The notes beneath the pieces are model-generated. The model did not search any database and was not told the origin of the DNA. It saw nothing but the letters and a program-made list of their open reading frames with translations. Both the position numbers and the translations under genes were made by a program. 64,000 nt of DNA from an uncultured Roseburia sp. (GTDB taxonomy: Bacteria > Bacillota > Clostridia > Lachnospirales > Lachnospiraceae), in the NCBI GenBank assembly GCA_947062675.1, contig CAMSQM010000001.1, positions 62,001 through 126,000 on the forward strand, read 5' to 3'. Below are positions 19,745-27,975 of this stretch, piece after piece (position 1 is the first letter of the stretch; each line of letters begins with the position of its first letter).

Positions 19745-21309
19745 CCGGCATTACGGTCGCGCGATATCTGCGCATTTCCGATGAAGATGACGACAGGGAA
19801 GAAAGCGGAAAAGCGGAGTCGGAGAGCATATCCGGTCAGCGCAGGCTGCTGGAAGAGTACATTGCCAGTCAGCCGGAGTTTGCGGGGGCGTCTGTCGTGG
19901 AATTCTGCGACGATGGGTGGAGCGGGAAGGATTTCAGGCGTCCCGCATTCCTGGAAATGATGGATCAGGTAAAACATGGCATGATCCAGTGCATTGTGGT
20001 AAAGGATCTGTCGCGCTTCGGGCGCGATTATCTGACGGTGGGCAATTATATTTCACGTGTGTTTCCATTTCTGGGGATCCGGTTTATCGCGGTCAACGAT
20101 GGCTTTGACAATATCCGTCCGGATGACGCGGACAGTCTTCAGACAGCTTTTCAGACCCTGGTGTATGATTTCTACAGCCGGGATCTGTCCCGGAAAGTGA
20201 GAAGTGCCAGAGAGGTGCGGGCGCAGAGAGGGGAGTGTCTCTCGCCTCTGGCGCCGTACGGGTATGCAAAAGACGCTGGCAGCAGGAATCATCTTGTGGC
20301 GGATCCGGAGGCGGCCGGGATTGTGCGCCGTATCTTCCGGATGGCTGCGGACGGGTGGCGCCCGGCGCGGATTGCCGGAAAGCTCAACCGGGAGCGGATT
20401 CTGACCCCGATGCGGTATAAACAGGCTGCGGGCTGCCGGCGCACCTGGCCGTGTGTGCGTGAAGAAAATTTCTGGACAGGCGGTACAGTGGCAAAAATTC
20501 TGCGCGATGAGCGGTATACGGGTAGAGCGGTATACGGGAAAAAAAAGCGTGAGGGGACGGGGAGCAGCCGCGCGGTGAAGGCGGGCCGCGCGGACTGGAT
20601 CACAGTGGATGACGCCCACGAGGGAATTATAACGCGCGGGGAATTTGACCTCGCGCAGAAGGCGCTCCGCAGATACGGGGAGCGGGCGGCTTCCGTTTCC
20701 GGGAAGAAGAGGCTTCTGGATGGAAAGGTGCGATGCGGTGTCTGCGGGCATATTATGACGAGGGTCAGCGCAAAGCAGCCCTGCTATGTGTGCAATGTCC
20801 CGCGCCTGACAGACGCGTATGCCTGTGCGGGGGAACGGCTTGCGGAGAGCCGTCTTCTCGAAATTATACGGGACGGGCTGCGCGCCCTGATTTTCTGTCT
20901 GGTGGAACCGGATCATATCCGGGAGGAAGAACTGCGCAGACTGCAGAGGACAGCGTGCGATGCCGCGAAAGCCCTTGCCGGCCGCAGGGAGGAATGCGCC
21001 GTGCTGAGAGAACGTCTCCCGGGGCTCTATGAGAAGTATGTGTTCGGGGAGACCTGCAGGGAGGAATATCTTAAGGAGAAGGAGACGGTTGCCGGAAAGA
21101 TTAAGGATGCCGCGGAAGAGATCGGGGAGCTGGAGGAGGAGCTGCGCGCTGCCGTCGCCGCTGCCGGAGAGAAAAAGTGCTGTAAAAACCGTCCGTGGAG
21201 CGCGGAAGAGGCCGGGGAGCTGGCAGAAGGGATAGCGGCGGATGTGCTGGGAGAGGTCCTGGTGTATCCGGACTGCAGAATACAGATTGTCTGGGATTTT
21301 GCTTTTTAG
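19741..21309 (+). CDS. Large serine recombinase 3 of element 1
   Basis: 522 aa from ATG 19741 (GGGAGGGAGG just upstream, ATGA overlap with recombinase 2). Catalytic domain VARYLRISDEDDD (Ser nucleophile), WSGKDFRRPAFLEMMD, IVVKDLSRFGRDYLTVGNYI; recombinase domain; zinc ribbon CGVCGHIMTR ... CYVC; coiled coil (about residues 405-470). The TAG stop ends at 21309, where the right attP arm begins, and the core TGAT starts 18 nt later. Serine integrase genes often sit beside their attP, so this protein is the best candidate for the excisionase/integrase. Confidence 0.93.
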   Translation: MTGITVARYLRISDEDDDREESGKAESESISGQRRLLEEYIASQPEFAGASVVEFCDDGWSGKDFRRPAFLEMMDQVKHGMIQCIVVKDLSRFGRDYLTVGNYISRVFPFLGIRFIAVNDGFDNIRPDDADSLQTAFQTLVYDFYSRDLSRKVRSAREVRAQRGECLSPLAPYGYAKDAGSRNHLVADPEAAGIVRRIFRMAADGWRPARIAGKLNRERILTPMRYKQAAGCRRTWPCVREENFWTGGTVAKILRDERYTGRAVYGKKKREGTGSSRAVKAGRADWITVDDAHEGIITRGEFDLAQKALRRYGERAASVSGKKRLLDGKVRCGVCGHIMTRVSAKQPCYVCNVPRLTDAYACAGERLAESRLLEIIRDGLRALIFCLVEPDHIREEELRRLQRTACDAAKALAGRREECAVLRERLPGLYEKYVFGETCREEYLKEKETVAGKIKDAAEEIGELEEELRAAVAAAGEKKCCKNRPWSAEEAGELAEGIAADVLGEVLVYPDCRIQIVWDFAF

Positions 21310-21331
21310 TCCGTGCCGGACAGAAGCTGAT
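21309..21331 (+). other. attR of element 1
   Basis: Element arm GTCCGTGCCGGACAGAAGC (21309-21327) followed by core TGAT (21328-21331), then host M23 sequence TTTGGCGTATCG. Read against the reverse complement of the left arm (13520-13502, GTCCTGCTGTAACAGAGTC) the two 19-nt arms share GTCC and ACAGA at identical positions, centred on the core dinucleotide GA. This is the shape of a serine integrase attP. Confidence 0.72.
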
Positions 21332-21853
21332 TTTGGCGTATCGAGAAGCTACGGCTACCGCAGGCAGCATCTCGGGCATGATATGATGGGGCAGGTGGGC
21401 ACGCCGATTATCGCGGTCGAGTCCGGATATGTCGAGGCACTGGGCTGGAACCAGTACGGAGGATGGCGGATCGGAATCCGCAGTTTTGACGGAAAGAGGT
21501 ATTATTATTACGCTCATCTGCGCCAGAATTATCCGTATCAGGAAAAATTAAAAGAGGGCGACACCGTGACGGCCGGGGATGTTATCGGCTACATGGGGCA
21601 CACCGGATACAGTACAACTGAAAATGTAAATAATATCGACACGGTACATCTTCATTTCGGTCTGCAGCTGATTTTTGACGAGTCCCAGAAGGAAGGGAAC
21701 AACGAAATCTGGGTGGACTGCTATAATCTGACACGTTTTCTCTATAAGAACCGTTCCGAGGTACATAAGGTGGAGGGCACGAAAGAGTGGAAGAGGACCT
21801 TTCAGATGAAGGAAAAACAAAAAAATACATCGGAAAAACATAAAAAACATTGA
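21332..21853 (+). CDS. 3' half of the split M23 metallopeptidase gene (catalytic domain)
   Basis: 173 codons with the complete LytM/M23 zinc site. Numbered in the restored 361-aa protein these are His201 and Asp205 (RQHLGHD), His250 (YYAHL) and His294-Leu-His296 (TVHLHFGL). The core fold motifs GTPIIAVESGYVEALGW and GDTVTAGDVIGYMGHTG are intact. There is no start codon or ribosome binding site of its own at the junction; the frame upstream (from 21242) lies inside recombinase 3. As placed, it is unlikely to be translated or exported, because the membrane anchor is encoded 7.8 kb away at 12938. Expected role of the rejoined protein: cutting peptide bridges of peptidoglycan outside the membrane. 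Confidence 0.87.
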   Translation, partial: FGVSRSYGYRRQHLGHDMMGQVGTPIIAVESGYVEALGWNQYGGWRIGIRSFDGKRYYYYAHLRQNYPYQEKLKEGDTVTAGDVIGYMGHTGYSTTENVNNIDTVHLHFGLQLIFDESQKEGNNEIWVDCYNLTRFLYKNRSEVHKVEGTKEWKRTFQMKEKQKNTSEKHKKH

Positions 21854-21867
21854 CAAAGGGCCGATTA
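21841..21867 (+). promoter_or_regulatory. Sigma-D (sigma-28) flagellar/chemotaxis promoter
   Basis: TAAA (21841-21844), 15-nt spacer, GCCGATTA (21860-21867): agrees with the sigma-28 consensus TAAA-N15-GCCGATAA at 11 of 12 positions. It overlaps the last codons of the M23 fragment and drives the chemoreceptor that follows. Confidence 0.85.
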
Positions 21868-21934
21868 TGATAAAAAATAGATAGAGTGGGATAATTATAC
21901 ATTGCGAACAATTTACTGGAAGAGGTTAATGAGC

Positions 21935-23296
21935 ATGGGACTTGGATGGAACAATAAGAAGCTTGTAAAGTCAGTTGCAGAATTAAAGGACGCGGATTAT
22001 TCCCGCGAACCGGAACTGGCTGAGGTTTACCAGAGACTGCTTAAAGGCAGAAAGCAGTTTGAGGATGTCCTGGAAAAGAACATCCGGGCAGTCATGCAGA
22101 TCAGTTCGCTTGACCTGACGCTGCAGCATGAGACGGATAAAATCCTGGAGATCTCCCGCAATGTGGCGAAAGCGACTGCGATGATGTTCGGATCGGGTTC
22201 GGACACAACAGGGGCGGGAGGACACAACCCGCATGAGGAGCTGACCAATACGATAATCAGGGCTTCCGAGCAGACAGAGGAAGTATATAAGAAGATTGAA
22301 TCTGGACAGAATGAACTGACCAATATCAAGGAGCTTTCTGCCCAGGCGATTGAAATCTCCCGCGAGATGCAAAAGGACATGGATGAACTGTTTGAGGTGA
22401 TCGACCGCATGAACGAGGTGATCGGCGGGATCAATTCGATTTCCCTCCAGACCAATCTTCTGGCGCTCAACGCTTCGATTGAGGCTGCACGCGCGGGGGA
22501 GGCCGGAAGAGGGTTCGCCGTTGTGGCGGATGAGATACGCGGTCTCGCGGAGGAGACCCAGAAGCTGACAAACAGCATGGGCGAGTTTGTGGAAGGTATC
22601 CGGGAAGCGTCGCAGAAGAGCGGAAAGAGCGCGGCGAGCACGGTGGATGCGCTGGGGACCATGACAGGAAAGATCGGGACGGTCTGGGAGTTAAACGACG
22701 AGAACCAGCGCCATGTGTCAAAGGTTAACGAGTCGATCAGTTCCCTGGCGGCGGTCAGCGAGGAGATCAGCAGCTCGATGACGGAGATGGAGAATCAGAT
22801 CCGGGATAACACAGTCTTTATGCGCAATGTCAGCAATGAGATGAAAAAAGCCATACAGCCGGTAGAGGAGATTGAGAAGACGCTTGACGATGCCCTCAAG
22901 GAGATGGGAGTGATGACAGACGACCCGTTTTTCCGCCTGGAGGCCACGGAGTTTTCGCGATATGTCAATAATGCGATCACGGCGCATCGCACCTGGCTTG
23001 ACAACCTCCGGAGAATGGTTTCGGAGCGGATGGTGCTTCCGCTTCAGCTGAATGCGACAAAATGCGGGTTCGGGCATTTTTACTATGCCATGACACCGCG
23101 CAATCCGAAGGTGCGGCCTATCTGGGACGGACTGGGAGAAAAACATAAGCGTTTTCACAGCTATGGCTCTGATGTGATTAAGGCATTGTACGACGAGGAT
23201 TATGTGAAGGCGGAGAAGGTCTGCCGCGAGGCGGAGGACTACTCCAGGGAGCTGATCTCTGATCTCGAAAAAATGCTGCAGATCTGGAGGGGTTAG
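21935..23296 (+). CDS. Soluble methyl-accepting chemotaxis protein with C-terminal CZB zinc domain
   Basis: 453 aa from ATG 21935 (GGAAGAGG at 21918-21925). No membrane helix. A helical N-terminal region leads to the signalling coiled coil with tip [38 protein letters not shown], and a CZB (chemoreceptor zinc-binding) domain follows: His in [11 protein letters not shown], Cys and His in [11 protein letters not shown] and His in [12 protein letters not shown] receptors sense zinc or oxidants such as hypochlorite at a Cys-zinc site. Transcribed from a sigma-D promoter, so it belongs to the motility regulon and implies flagella elsewhere in the genome. Confidence 0.93.
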   Translation: MGLGWNNKKLVKSVAELKDADYSREPELAEVYQRLLKGRKQFEDVLEKNIRAVMQISSLDLTLQHETDKILEISRNVAKATAMMFGSGSDTTGAGGHNPHEELTNTIIRASEQTEEVYKKIESGQNELTNIKELSAQAIEISREMQKDMDELFEVIDRMNEVIGGINSISLQTNLLALNASIEAARAGEAGRGFAVVADEIRGLAEETQKLTNSMGEFVEGIREASQKSGKSAASTVDALGTMTGKIGTVWELNDENQRHVSKVNESISSLAAVSEEISSSMTEMENQIRDNTVFMRNVSNEMKKAIQPVEEIEKTLDDALKEMGVMTDDPFFRLEATEFSRYVNNAITAHRTWLDNLRRMVSERMVLPLQLNATKCGFGHFYYAMTPRNPKVRPIWDGLGEKHKRFHSYGSDVIKALYDEDYVKAEKVCREAEDYSRELISDLEKMLQIWRG

Positions 23297-23356
23297 AGCG
23301 GCTGCGGAGAGATATTACATCGCTTCTGCAGATACATTTATATGATGTTACAGACA

Positions 23357-23389
23357 AAAATAAGAGGGATATCCCCTCTTATTTTTTTA
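23357..23389. terminator. Bidirectional terminator between the chemoreceptor and typA
   Basis: AAATAAGAGGGGATAT-type stem-loop (AATAAGAGG pairing with CCTCTTATT) with an A run on the left and a T run on the right, between two convergent genes. Confidence 0.85.
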
Positions 23390-23400
23390 ACCGGACTGTT

Positions 23401-25239
23401 TTATTTTTTCATTGCGGCGCGTTTGCGCAGCGTCGGGTCGAGAATCCGCTTGCGGATGCGCAGACTTTCCGGCGTGACTTCCAGAAGCTCGTCCACATCG
23501 ATAAAATCAAGAGCCTGCTCGAGGCTTAAGATTCTCGGCGGGGTTAAAGTCAGCGCCTCGTCGGCGGAGGAAGATCTCGTATTTGTCAGATGTTTCTTTT
23601 TACAGACGTTGAGCTCGATATCCTCCGGTCTTGAGGAGGAGCCGATTACCATTCCGGCGTAGACTTTTTCGCCCGGTCCGATAAACAGGGAGCCCCGGTC
23701 CTGTGCGGAAAACAGGCCGTAGGCGACGGATTCCCCGGTCTCAAAGGCGATCAGGGAGCCGAGCTTGCGGTAGGCGATATCCCCCCTGTACGGCGCATAG
23801 CCGTTGAATATGGTGTTGATGATACCGTTTCCCCTGGTGTCTGTCAGAAATTCACCGCGGTAGCCGATCAGGCCACGTGAAGGGATTGAAAACTCCAGTC
23901 TGGTATAGCCTCCCGTGATCGGCTTCATATTTGTCATTTCACCTTTGCGCTGGCTTAATTTTTCGATGACGGAACCGGTGAACTCGTCCGGAACATCGAC
24001 ATAGGCCAGCTCCATGGGCTCTGTTTTTTTCCCGTCCTCATTCGTGTGGTAGAGCACTTCCGCCTTGCTGACGGCGAACTCATACCCCTCACGGCGCATA
24101 TTCTCAATCAGCACGGACAGATGCAGCTCCCCGCGGCCGGAAACCTTGAAGGAATCAGGGCTGTCCGTCTCTTCAACGCGCAGGGAGACATCTGTATTCA
24201 GCTCCCGGAACAGGCGGTCCCGAAGATGGCGGGAGGTCACAAACTTTCCCTCGCGTCCGGCGAACGGACTGTCGTTGACAATAAAATTCATCGAGAGCGT
24301 CGGCTCGGAAATCTTCTGGAACGGGAGCGCTGCCGGAGAGTCCGGCGCGCAGATCGTATCCCCGATATGGATATCCGCAATGCCGGAAACAGCGACGATG
24401 GAGCCGGCCTTTGCCTTTGCCACATCCACTTTATTCAGACCGTCAAACTCATATAATTTGCTGATGCGCACTTTCCGCTGGCGGCCCCGATCATGATGAT
24501 TCACGACGACGGCCTCCTGATTGATGGTCAGACAGCCGTTGTCCACTTTCCCGATGCCGATGCGGCCCACATATTCGTTGTAGTCGATCGTGCTGATCAG
24601 AACCTGGGTGCCCGCGTCCGGGTCGCCGGCGGGTGCGGGAATATAGTTCAGAATAGTCTCAAACAGGGGAGTCATTGTCTTGCCCTCCTGATTCAGGTCG
24701 GCTAAGTCATTTACGGCATAGCCGTCTCTTGCGGACGCGAAGACAAAGGGGCAGTCCAGCTGCTCGTCGGAAGCGTCGAGATCTAAAAACAGCTCAAGAA
24801 CCTCATCCACGACTTCCTCCGGGCGCGCTTCCGGCCGGTCAATTTTGTTGACGCAGACGATGACGGGAAGGGCCAGTTCCAGCGCTTTCATCAGCACAAA
24901 CTTTGTCTGCGGCATCACACCCTCGAAGGCATCGACAACGAGAACCACGCCGTCTACCATCTTAAGGACGCGCTCCACCTCGCCGCCGAAATCCGCGTGG
25001 CCCGGGGTGTCGATGATATTGATTTTGACGTCGTTGTAAGTGATTGCTGTATTTTTGGAGAGAATCGTGATTCCGCGTTCCCTCTCGATATCGTTCGAGT
25101 CCATCACACGCTCTCTGATTTCCTGATTTTCCCGGAATACCCCGCTCTGTTTTAAGAGCTCGTCAACCAGAGTGGTCTTGCCGTGATCGACGTGGGCGAT
25201 AATGGCAATGTTTCGGACATCTTTTCGTTCTGTTCTCAT
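23401..25239 (-). CDS. typA: Ribosome-associated GTPase TypA/BipA
   Basis: 612-aa translational GTPase of the EF-G family, involved in 50S assembly and stress or cold adaptation. G1 is AHVDHGKTTLVDEL, the switch region RERGITILSKNTAI, G3 DTPGHADFGGEVER, G4 NKIDRPEARP; domain V and the TypA-specific C-terminal domain follow (GLFSAQDRGSLFIGPGEKVYAGMVIG, NVCKKKHLTNTRSS). The start at 25239 (MRTERKDVRN) is chosen because CCGGAGGATT precedes it and the family begins here; further upstream codons have no ribosome binding site. Confidence 0.97.
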   Translation of the reverse strand: MRTERKDVRNIAIIAHVDHGKTTLVDELLKQSGVFRENQEIRERVMDSNDIERERGITILSKNTAITYNDVKINIIDTPGHADFGGEVERVLKMVDGVVLVVDAFEGVMPQTKFVLMKALELALPVIVCVNKIDRPEARPEEVVDEVLELFLDLDASDEQLDCPFVFASARDGYAVNDLADLNQEGKTMTPLFETILNYIPAPAGDPDAGTQVLISTIDYNEYVGRIGIGKVDNGCLTINQEAVVVNHHDRGRQRKVRISKLYEFDGLNKVDVAKAKAGSIVAVSGIADIHIGDTICAPDSPAALPFQKISEPTLSMNFIVNDSPFAGREGKFVTSRHLRDRLFRELNTDVSLRVEETDSPDSFKVSGRGELHLSVLIENMRREGYEFAVSKAEVLYHTNEDGKKTEPMELAYVDVPDEFTGSVIEKLSQRKGEMTNMKPITGGYTRLEFSIPSRGLIGYRGEFLTDTRGNGIINTIFNGYAPYRGDIAYRKLGSLIAFETGESVAYGLFSAQDRGSLFIGPGEKVYAGMVIGSSSRPEDIELNVCKKKHLTNTRSSSADEALTLTPPRILSLEQALDFIDVDELLEVTPESLRIRKRILDPTLRKRAAMKK

Positions 25240-25580
25240 AAAATAAATCCTCCGGATTCTGACAATTACTGTAAGCTTACTTATTCTATCACATTCAGGA
25301 AAATGCGCAAGCATTTCTTTCCGCCTGCCGGCGTTACTCTTTCAGGGAGCTCACACTGATCCATGCAGGGTCCCGTCTGCCGGCGTTTTTTCATGCATGC
25401 GAAAAAGACCGTCCTGGGCAGAGTCCGGACGACAAAATCTCCCATTTCATTCATTTTCTTATCGACATGTTGCATGAAAATTCTGGAGAGAGGGATGGTA
25501 AAAATAGTGTTGTCAGGCATGCCGCACCGCTGAAAAAATCACAAGAGAGTGCGCGGCGTAAGAGGAAGGGAGAAAAATTC
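25240..25580. other. Intergenic region between divergent typA and ssb
   Basis: About 340 nt. Apart from an 11-bp direct repeat CTGCCGGCGTT (25324 and 25377) I see no gene, RNA or strong promoter. An open frame upstream of ssb in the same phase lacks a ribosome binding site. Confidence 0.5.
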
Positions 25581-26210
25581 ATGGCAGATAAAATTTTTGA
25601 AAACAACCAGGTATCAATTGTGGGGGAGATTGTCTCTGATTTCAGATTCAGTCACGAAGTCTATGGAGAGGGATTCTATATGGTGGATGTCGCAGTGAAC
25701 CGCCTGAGCAACTATATGGACTATATACCGCTGATGATTTCCGAGAGACTGATTGACGTGACAGCTGATTACAGCGGGCAGAATATCTGCGTCACGGGAC
25801 AGTTCCGCTCCTTCAATCAGCACGAGGAAAAGAAAAACCGTCTGGTTCTCTCAGTTTTTGCGAGGGAAATCGAATTTTTAGACGAGGTACAGGAAGATGT
25901 CAGAAGCAATCAGATCTTTCTGGACGGTTATATCTGTAAGGAGCCGATCTACCGGAAGACGCCGCTGGGGCGCGAAATCGCGGATCTTCTGATCGCGGTC
26001 AACCGCTCATACGGAAAGTCGGATTATATTCCGTGTATCTGCTGGGGCAGAAATGCGCGGTTTGCGTCGGGGTTTGAGGTCGGTGGTCATGTGCAGGTCT
26101 GGGGAAGGATTCAGAGCAGAGAGTACATAAAGAAGCTTTCCGAGACGGAGACGGAAAAGAGGGTCGCCTATGAGGTGTCCGTGAGTAAGGTGGATTTTAT
26201 TGAAGAGTGA
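25581..26210 (+). CDS. Single-stranded DNA-binding protein with two OB folds
   Basis: 209 aa from ATG 25581 (GGAAGGGAG upstream). Two successive OB-type halves: residues about 8-100 (VSIVGEIVSDFRFSHEVYGEGFYMVDVAVNR ... ICVTGQFRSF) and 110-205 (IFLDGYICKEPIYRKTPLGREIADLLIAVNRSYGKSDYIPCICWGRNARFA ... VQVWGRIQSREY). The second half carries the SSB-like signature LLIAVNR..KSDYIPCICWG. It lacks the acidic DDDIPF-like tail of the main SSB, so it is a paralogue of the two-domain kind seen in Clostridia rather than the replication SSB. Confidence 0.8.
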   Translation: MADKIFENNQVSIVGEIVSDFRFSHEVYGEGFYMVDVAVNRLSNYMDYIPLMISERLIDVTADYSGQNICVTGQFRSFNQHEEKKNRLVLSVFAREIEFLDEVQEDVRSNQIFLDGYICKEPIYRKTPLGREIADLLIAVNRSYGKSDYIPCICWGRNARFASGFEVGGHVQVWGRIQSREYIKKLSETETEKRVAYEVSVSKVDFIEE

Positions 26211-26287
26211 GACAGACCGGCGCGACGCGGGGAACAGCCTTCTGTGGTGCATCCGCGGTCAGGCCGGATTTTAATCGGAGAATAAGG

Positions 26288-26316
26288 TTGACAAGCGGAA
26301 CATGGAATGTTATGCT
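26288..26316 (+). promoter_or_regulatory. Sigma-A promoter of the lysine riboswitch-dapA unit
   Basis: TTGACA (26288-26293), 17-nt spacer, TATGCT (26311-26316), placing the transcript start about 40 nt before the riboswitch. Confidence 0.82.
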
Positions 26317-26360
26317 GTGAAAAAGCAGTACTATTTTTCTGTAAAATCATATAGCCAGAG

Positions 26361-26530
26361 GATAGAGGATGCGTTCTTTAAGAGTAGTTTTCCGGATGCG
26401 GCAGGCGCAGGGGACGGGGGACGAAAGGAAAGAACGCCGAAGGGGAAGGGAGCCTGAGATCCGGTTCCCCTGGGCATAGGGCGAAGAGCTTTATGACTGT
26501 CATCTGCGTTGTGGCAGATGGGGAGCTATC
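26361..26530 (+). ncRNA. Lysine riboswitch (L box)
   Basis: The conserved blocks of the L box appear in order: GATAGAGGATGCG (26361), AAGAGTAGT, GAAAGG, the hallmark CGCCGAAGGGG, CTGGGCATAGGG, GACTGTCATC, and closing GGAGCTATC (26522-26530). P1 pairs GATAG (26361-26365) with CTATC (26526-26530). An intrinsic terminator follows and dapA is next, so lysine binding is expected to stop transcription of diaminopimelate/lysine synthesis. Confidence 0.95.
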
Positions 26531-26575
26531 GGTTTTTCTGCGTATGTGTAGTGGATGATGTGCATGACGAACAGG

Positions 26576-26603
26576 AACCGGCTCACCGTGAGCCGGTTTT
26601 TTT
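26576..26603 (+). terminator. Riboswitch-controlled intrinsic terminator
   Basis: AACCGGCTCAC and its complement GTGAGCCGGTT followed by TTTTT, 45 nt after the L box. It is the expected OFF structure of the lysine riboswitch. Confidence 0.9.
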
Positions 26604-26700
26604 ATCTTTAGGAAACATTGTCTCCTGAAGATAAAAACCTTCGGGGGATTGTACTGTGACGGAAAGGAATTATGTCGCTTATGCGACCCGCCGCAGGCGG

Positions 26701-26727
26701 AGAATCCCGCTGTGCAGGATTCTTTTT
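26701..26727 (+). terminator. Second terminator-like hairpin in the dapA leader
   Basis: AGAATCC (26701-26707), 9-nt loop, GGATTCT (26717-26723), then TTTT. It lies between the riboswitch terminator and dapA, in a 285-nt leader that also holds two smaller hairpins (TCTTTAGGA...TCCTGAAGA at about 26604-26636 and GTCGC-TTAT-GCGAC at 26673-26686). Confidence 0.55.
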
Positions 26728-26888
26728 CATGCGCGGACCCGCACCCGGAATGCGGGCTGTGAGGGCGGTATGCGGGGATGGGAGATTCCCCGGACGCGTG
26801 CAGTGCCGGAATTCCGGAAGAAACGCGTGTGGTGACATGCACAGACCCGCCCGCGGCAGCGTATCATGAGTTCAGGAGGAATTTTGCG

Positions 26889-27779
26889 ATGTCAATTTTT
26901 AAAGGTGCCGGTGTGGCCATCGTCACACCGATGAAAGACAATGACGAGGTAAATTATGACAAACTGGAGGAACTGATCGACTGGCAGGTGGATCAGGGAA
27001 CGGACTGTATTATCATCGCGGGAACGACAGGGGAGAGTTCGACGCTCACGCCGGAAGAGCATATCCGGGTGATCCGCGCTGCCGTGGAGTTCACAAAGCA
27101 CAGGGTTCCCGTTGTGGCCGGCACGGGTTCGAACTGTACGCGGGAGGCCGTACATCTGTCCGTGGAGGCGCAGGAGGCGGGGGCAGACGGGCTGCTGGCC
27201 GTGACCCCGTACTACAATAAGGCGACCCAGGAAGGCCTGAAGGAATATTACACCCGGATTGCGGAGGCCGTAAAGCTTCCTGTCATCATGTACAATGTGC
27301 CGGGCCGGACGGGATGCAATATCCTTCCGGGGACAGCGGCTGACCTGTTTAAGAACGTCGAAAATATCGTGGCCATCAAGGAGGCGTCCGGGAGTGTGTC
27401 GCAGGCGGTGAAGACGATGAACCTGACGGACGGAAAGCTGGATCTTTATTCCGGCGAGGACGGGATCGTTGTGCCCCTGATGGCGATCGGCGCGATCGGT
27501 GTGATCTCTGTCTGGTCGAACATTGCGCCGCGGGATGTGCATGAGATGTGTATGAATTTTGCCAGCGGGGATGTGGCGGCGGCCATGAAAATGCAGATTC
27601 AGGCGCAGCCGCTGGTGGAGGCGCTTTTCTGCGAGGTGAGTCCGATTCCGGTCAAGCGGGCGCTCAACCTGATGGGGAAAGCGGTCGGCGGGCTCCGCTC
27701 TCCGCTCACGGAGATGACGCCTGAGGGGACACAGCGGCTCGCGCAGGCAATGCGGGAATACGGGATTGCGCTGGCCTGA
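26889..27779 (+). CDS. dapA: 4-hydroxy-tetrahydrodipicolinate synthase
   Basis: Condenses pyruvate with aspartate semialdehyde in the first committed step to diaminopimelate and lysine, and in spore formers also to dipicolinate. 296 aa; motifs GTTGESSTLTPEEH, YYNKATQEGL, YNVPGRTGCNI (Tyr and Arg of the active site) and IVAIKEASG with the Schiff-base Lys. ATG 26889 follows AGGAGG and begins MSIFKGAGVAIVTPM. Controlled by the lysine riboswitch upstream; dapB follows. Confidence 0.97.
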   Translation: MSIFKGAGVAIVTPMKDNDEVNYDKLEELIDWQVDQGTDCIIIAGTTGESSTLTPEEHIRVIRAAVEFTKHRVPVVAGTGSNCTREAVHLSVEAQEAGADGLLAVTPYYNKATQEGLKEYYTRIAEAVKLPVIMYNVPGRTGCNILPGTAADLFKNVENIVAIKEASGSVSQAVKTMNLTDGKLDLYSGEDGIVVPLMAIGAIGVISVWSNIAPRDVHEMCMNFASGDVAAAMKMQIQAQPLVEALFCEVSPIPVKRALNLMGKAVGGLRSPLTEMTPEGTQRLAQAMREYGIALA

Positions 27780-27856
27780 GAGGAATAAGCTTTCGATCTG
27801 AAATGGCCGGCCTGTCTGCGGGCAGGCAGACCGGAATATAAGCATGGGAGAGAATC

Positions 27857-27879
27857 AGGGGAGCCGGGGAGGCTCCCCT
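27857..27879 (+). other. Stable hairpin between dapA and dapB
   Basis: AGGGGAGCC, loop of 5, GGCTCCCCT: a perfect 9-bp stem without a T run, in the 196-nt gap. It may adjust dapB expression or protect the mRNA; it does not look like a terminator. Confidence 0.5.
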
Positions 27880-27975
27880 GGCGGCGCTGGGGCAGATATT
27901 TTTCGAAAACCGTTGCGTGAATGCGGACGGGCAGTTACAATAAGGAATATCCAGACAGAAAGGACGAGAGATAAA

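Larger units (their letters stand above)
13502..21331 (+). mobile_element. Element 1: 7.8-kb serine-recombinase element interrupting the M23 gene
   Basis: The 7,830-bp insertion separates the two halves of the M23 gene and is bounded by a direct TGAT repeat. It holds three large serine recombinases (13600, 18749, 19741), a chemotaxis receptor on the minus strand, and three small genes. There are no DDE transposase, terminal inverted repeats of an IS, phage structural genes, relaxase or reverse transcriptase. Precise excision would leave TGAT and restore the reading frame, and would give a circle whose junction is an imperfect palindrome. Layout is that of a skin-like gene-interrupting element; mobility and excision timing are inferred. 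Confidence 0.85.

Noticed and set aside
13502-21331. Prophage or integrative conjugative element
   Set aside because: No capsid, terminase, lysis, relaxase or type IV secretion genes; only recombinases, a receptor and small proteins.
13502-21331. Group II intron, intein or programmed frameshift joining the M23 halves
   Set aside because: No reverse transcriptase, intein motifs or intron domain V are visible, and the halves are 7.8 kb apart with full genes on both strands between.
21242-21331. Extended start for the M23 3' half
   Set aside because: This stretch is the end of recombinase 3 read in another frame; the M23 similarity begins exactly at 21329-21332.
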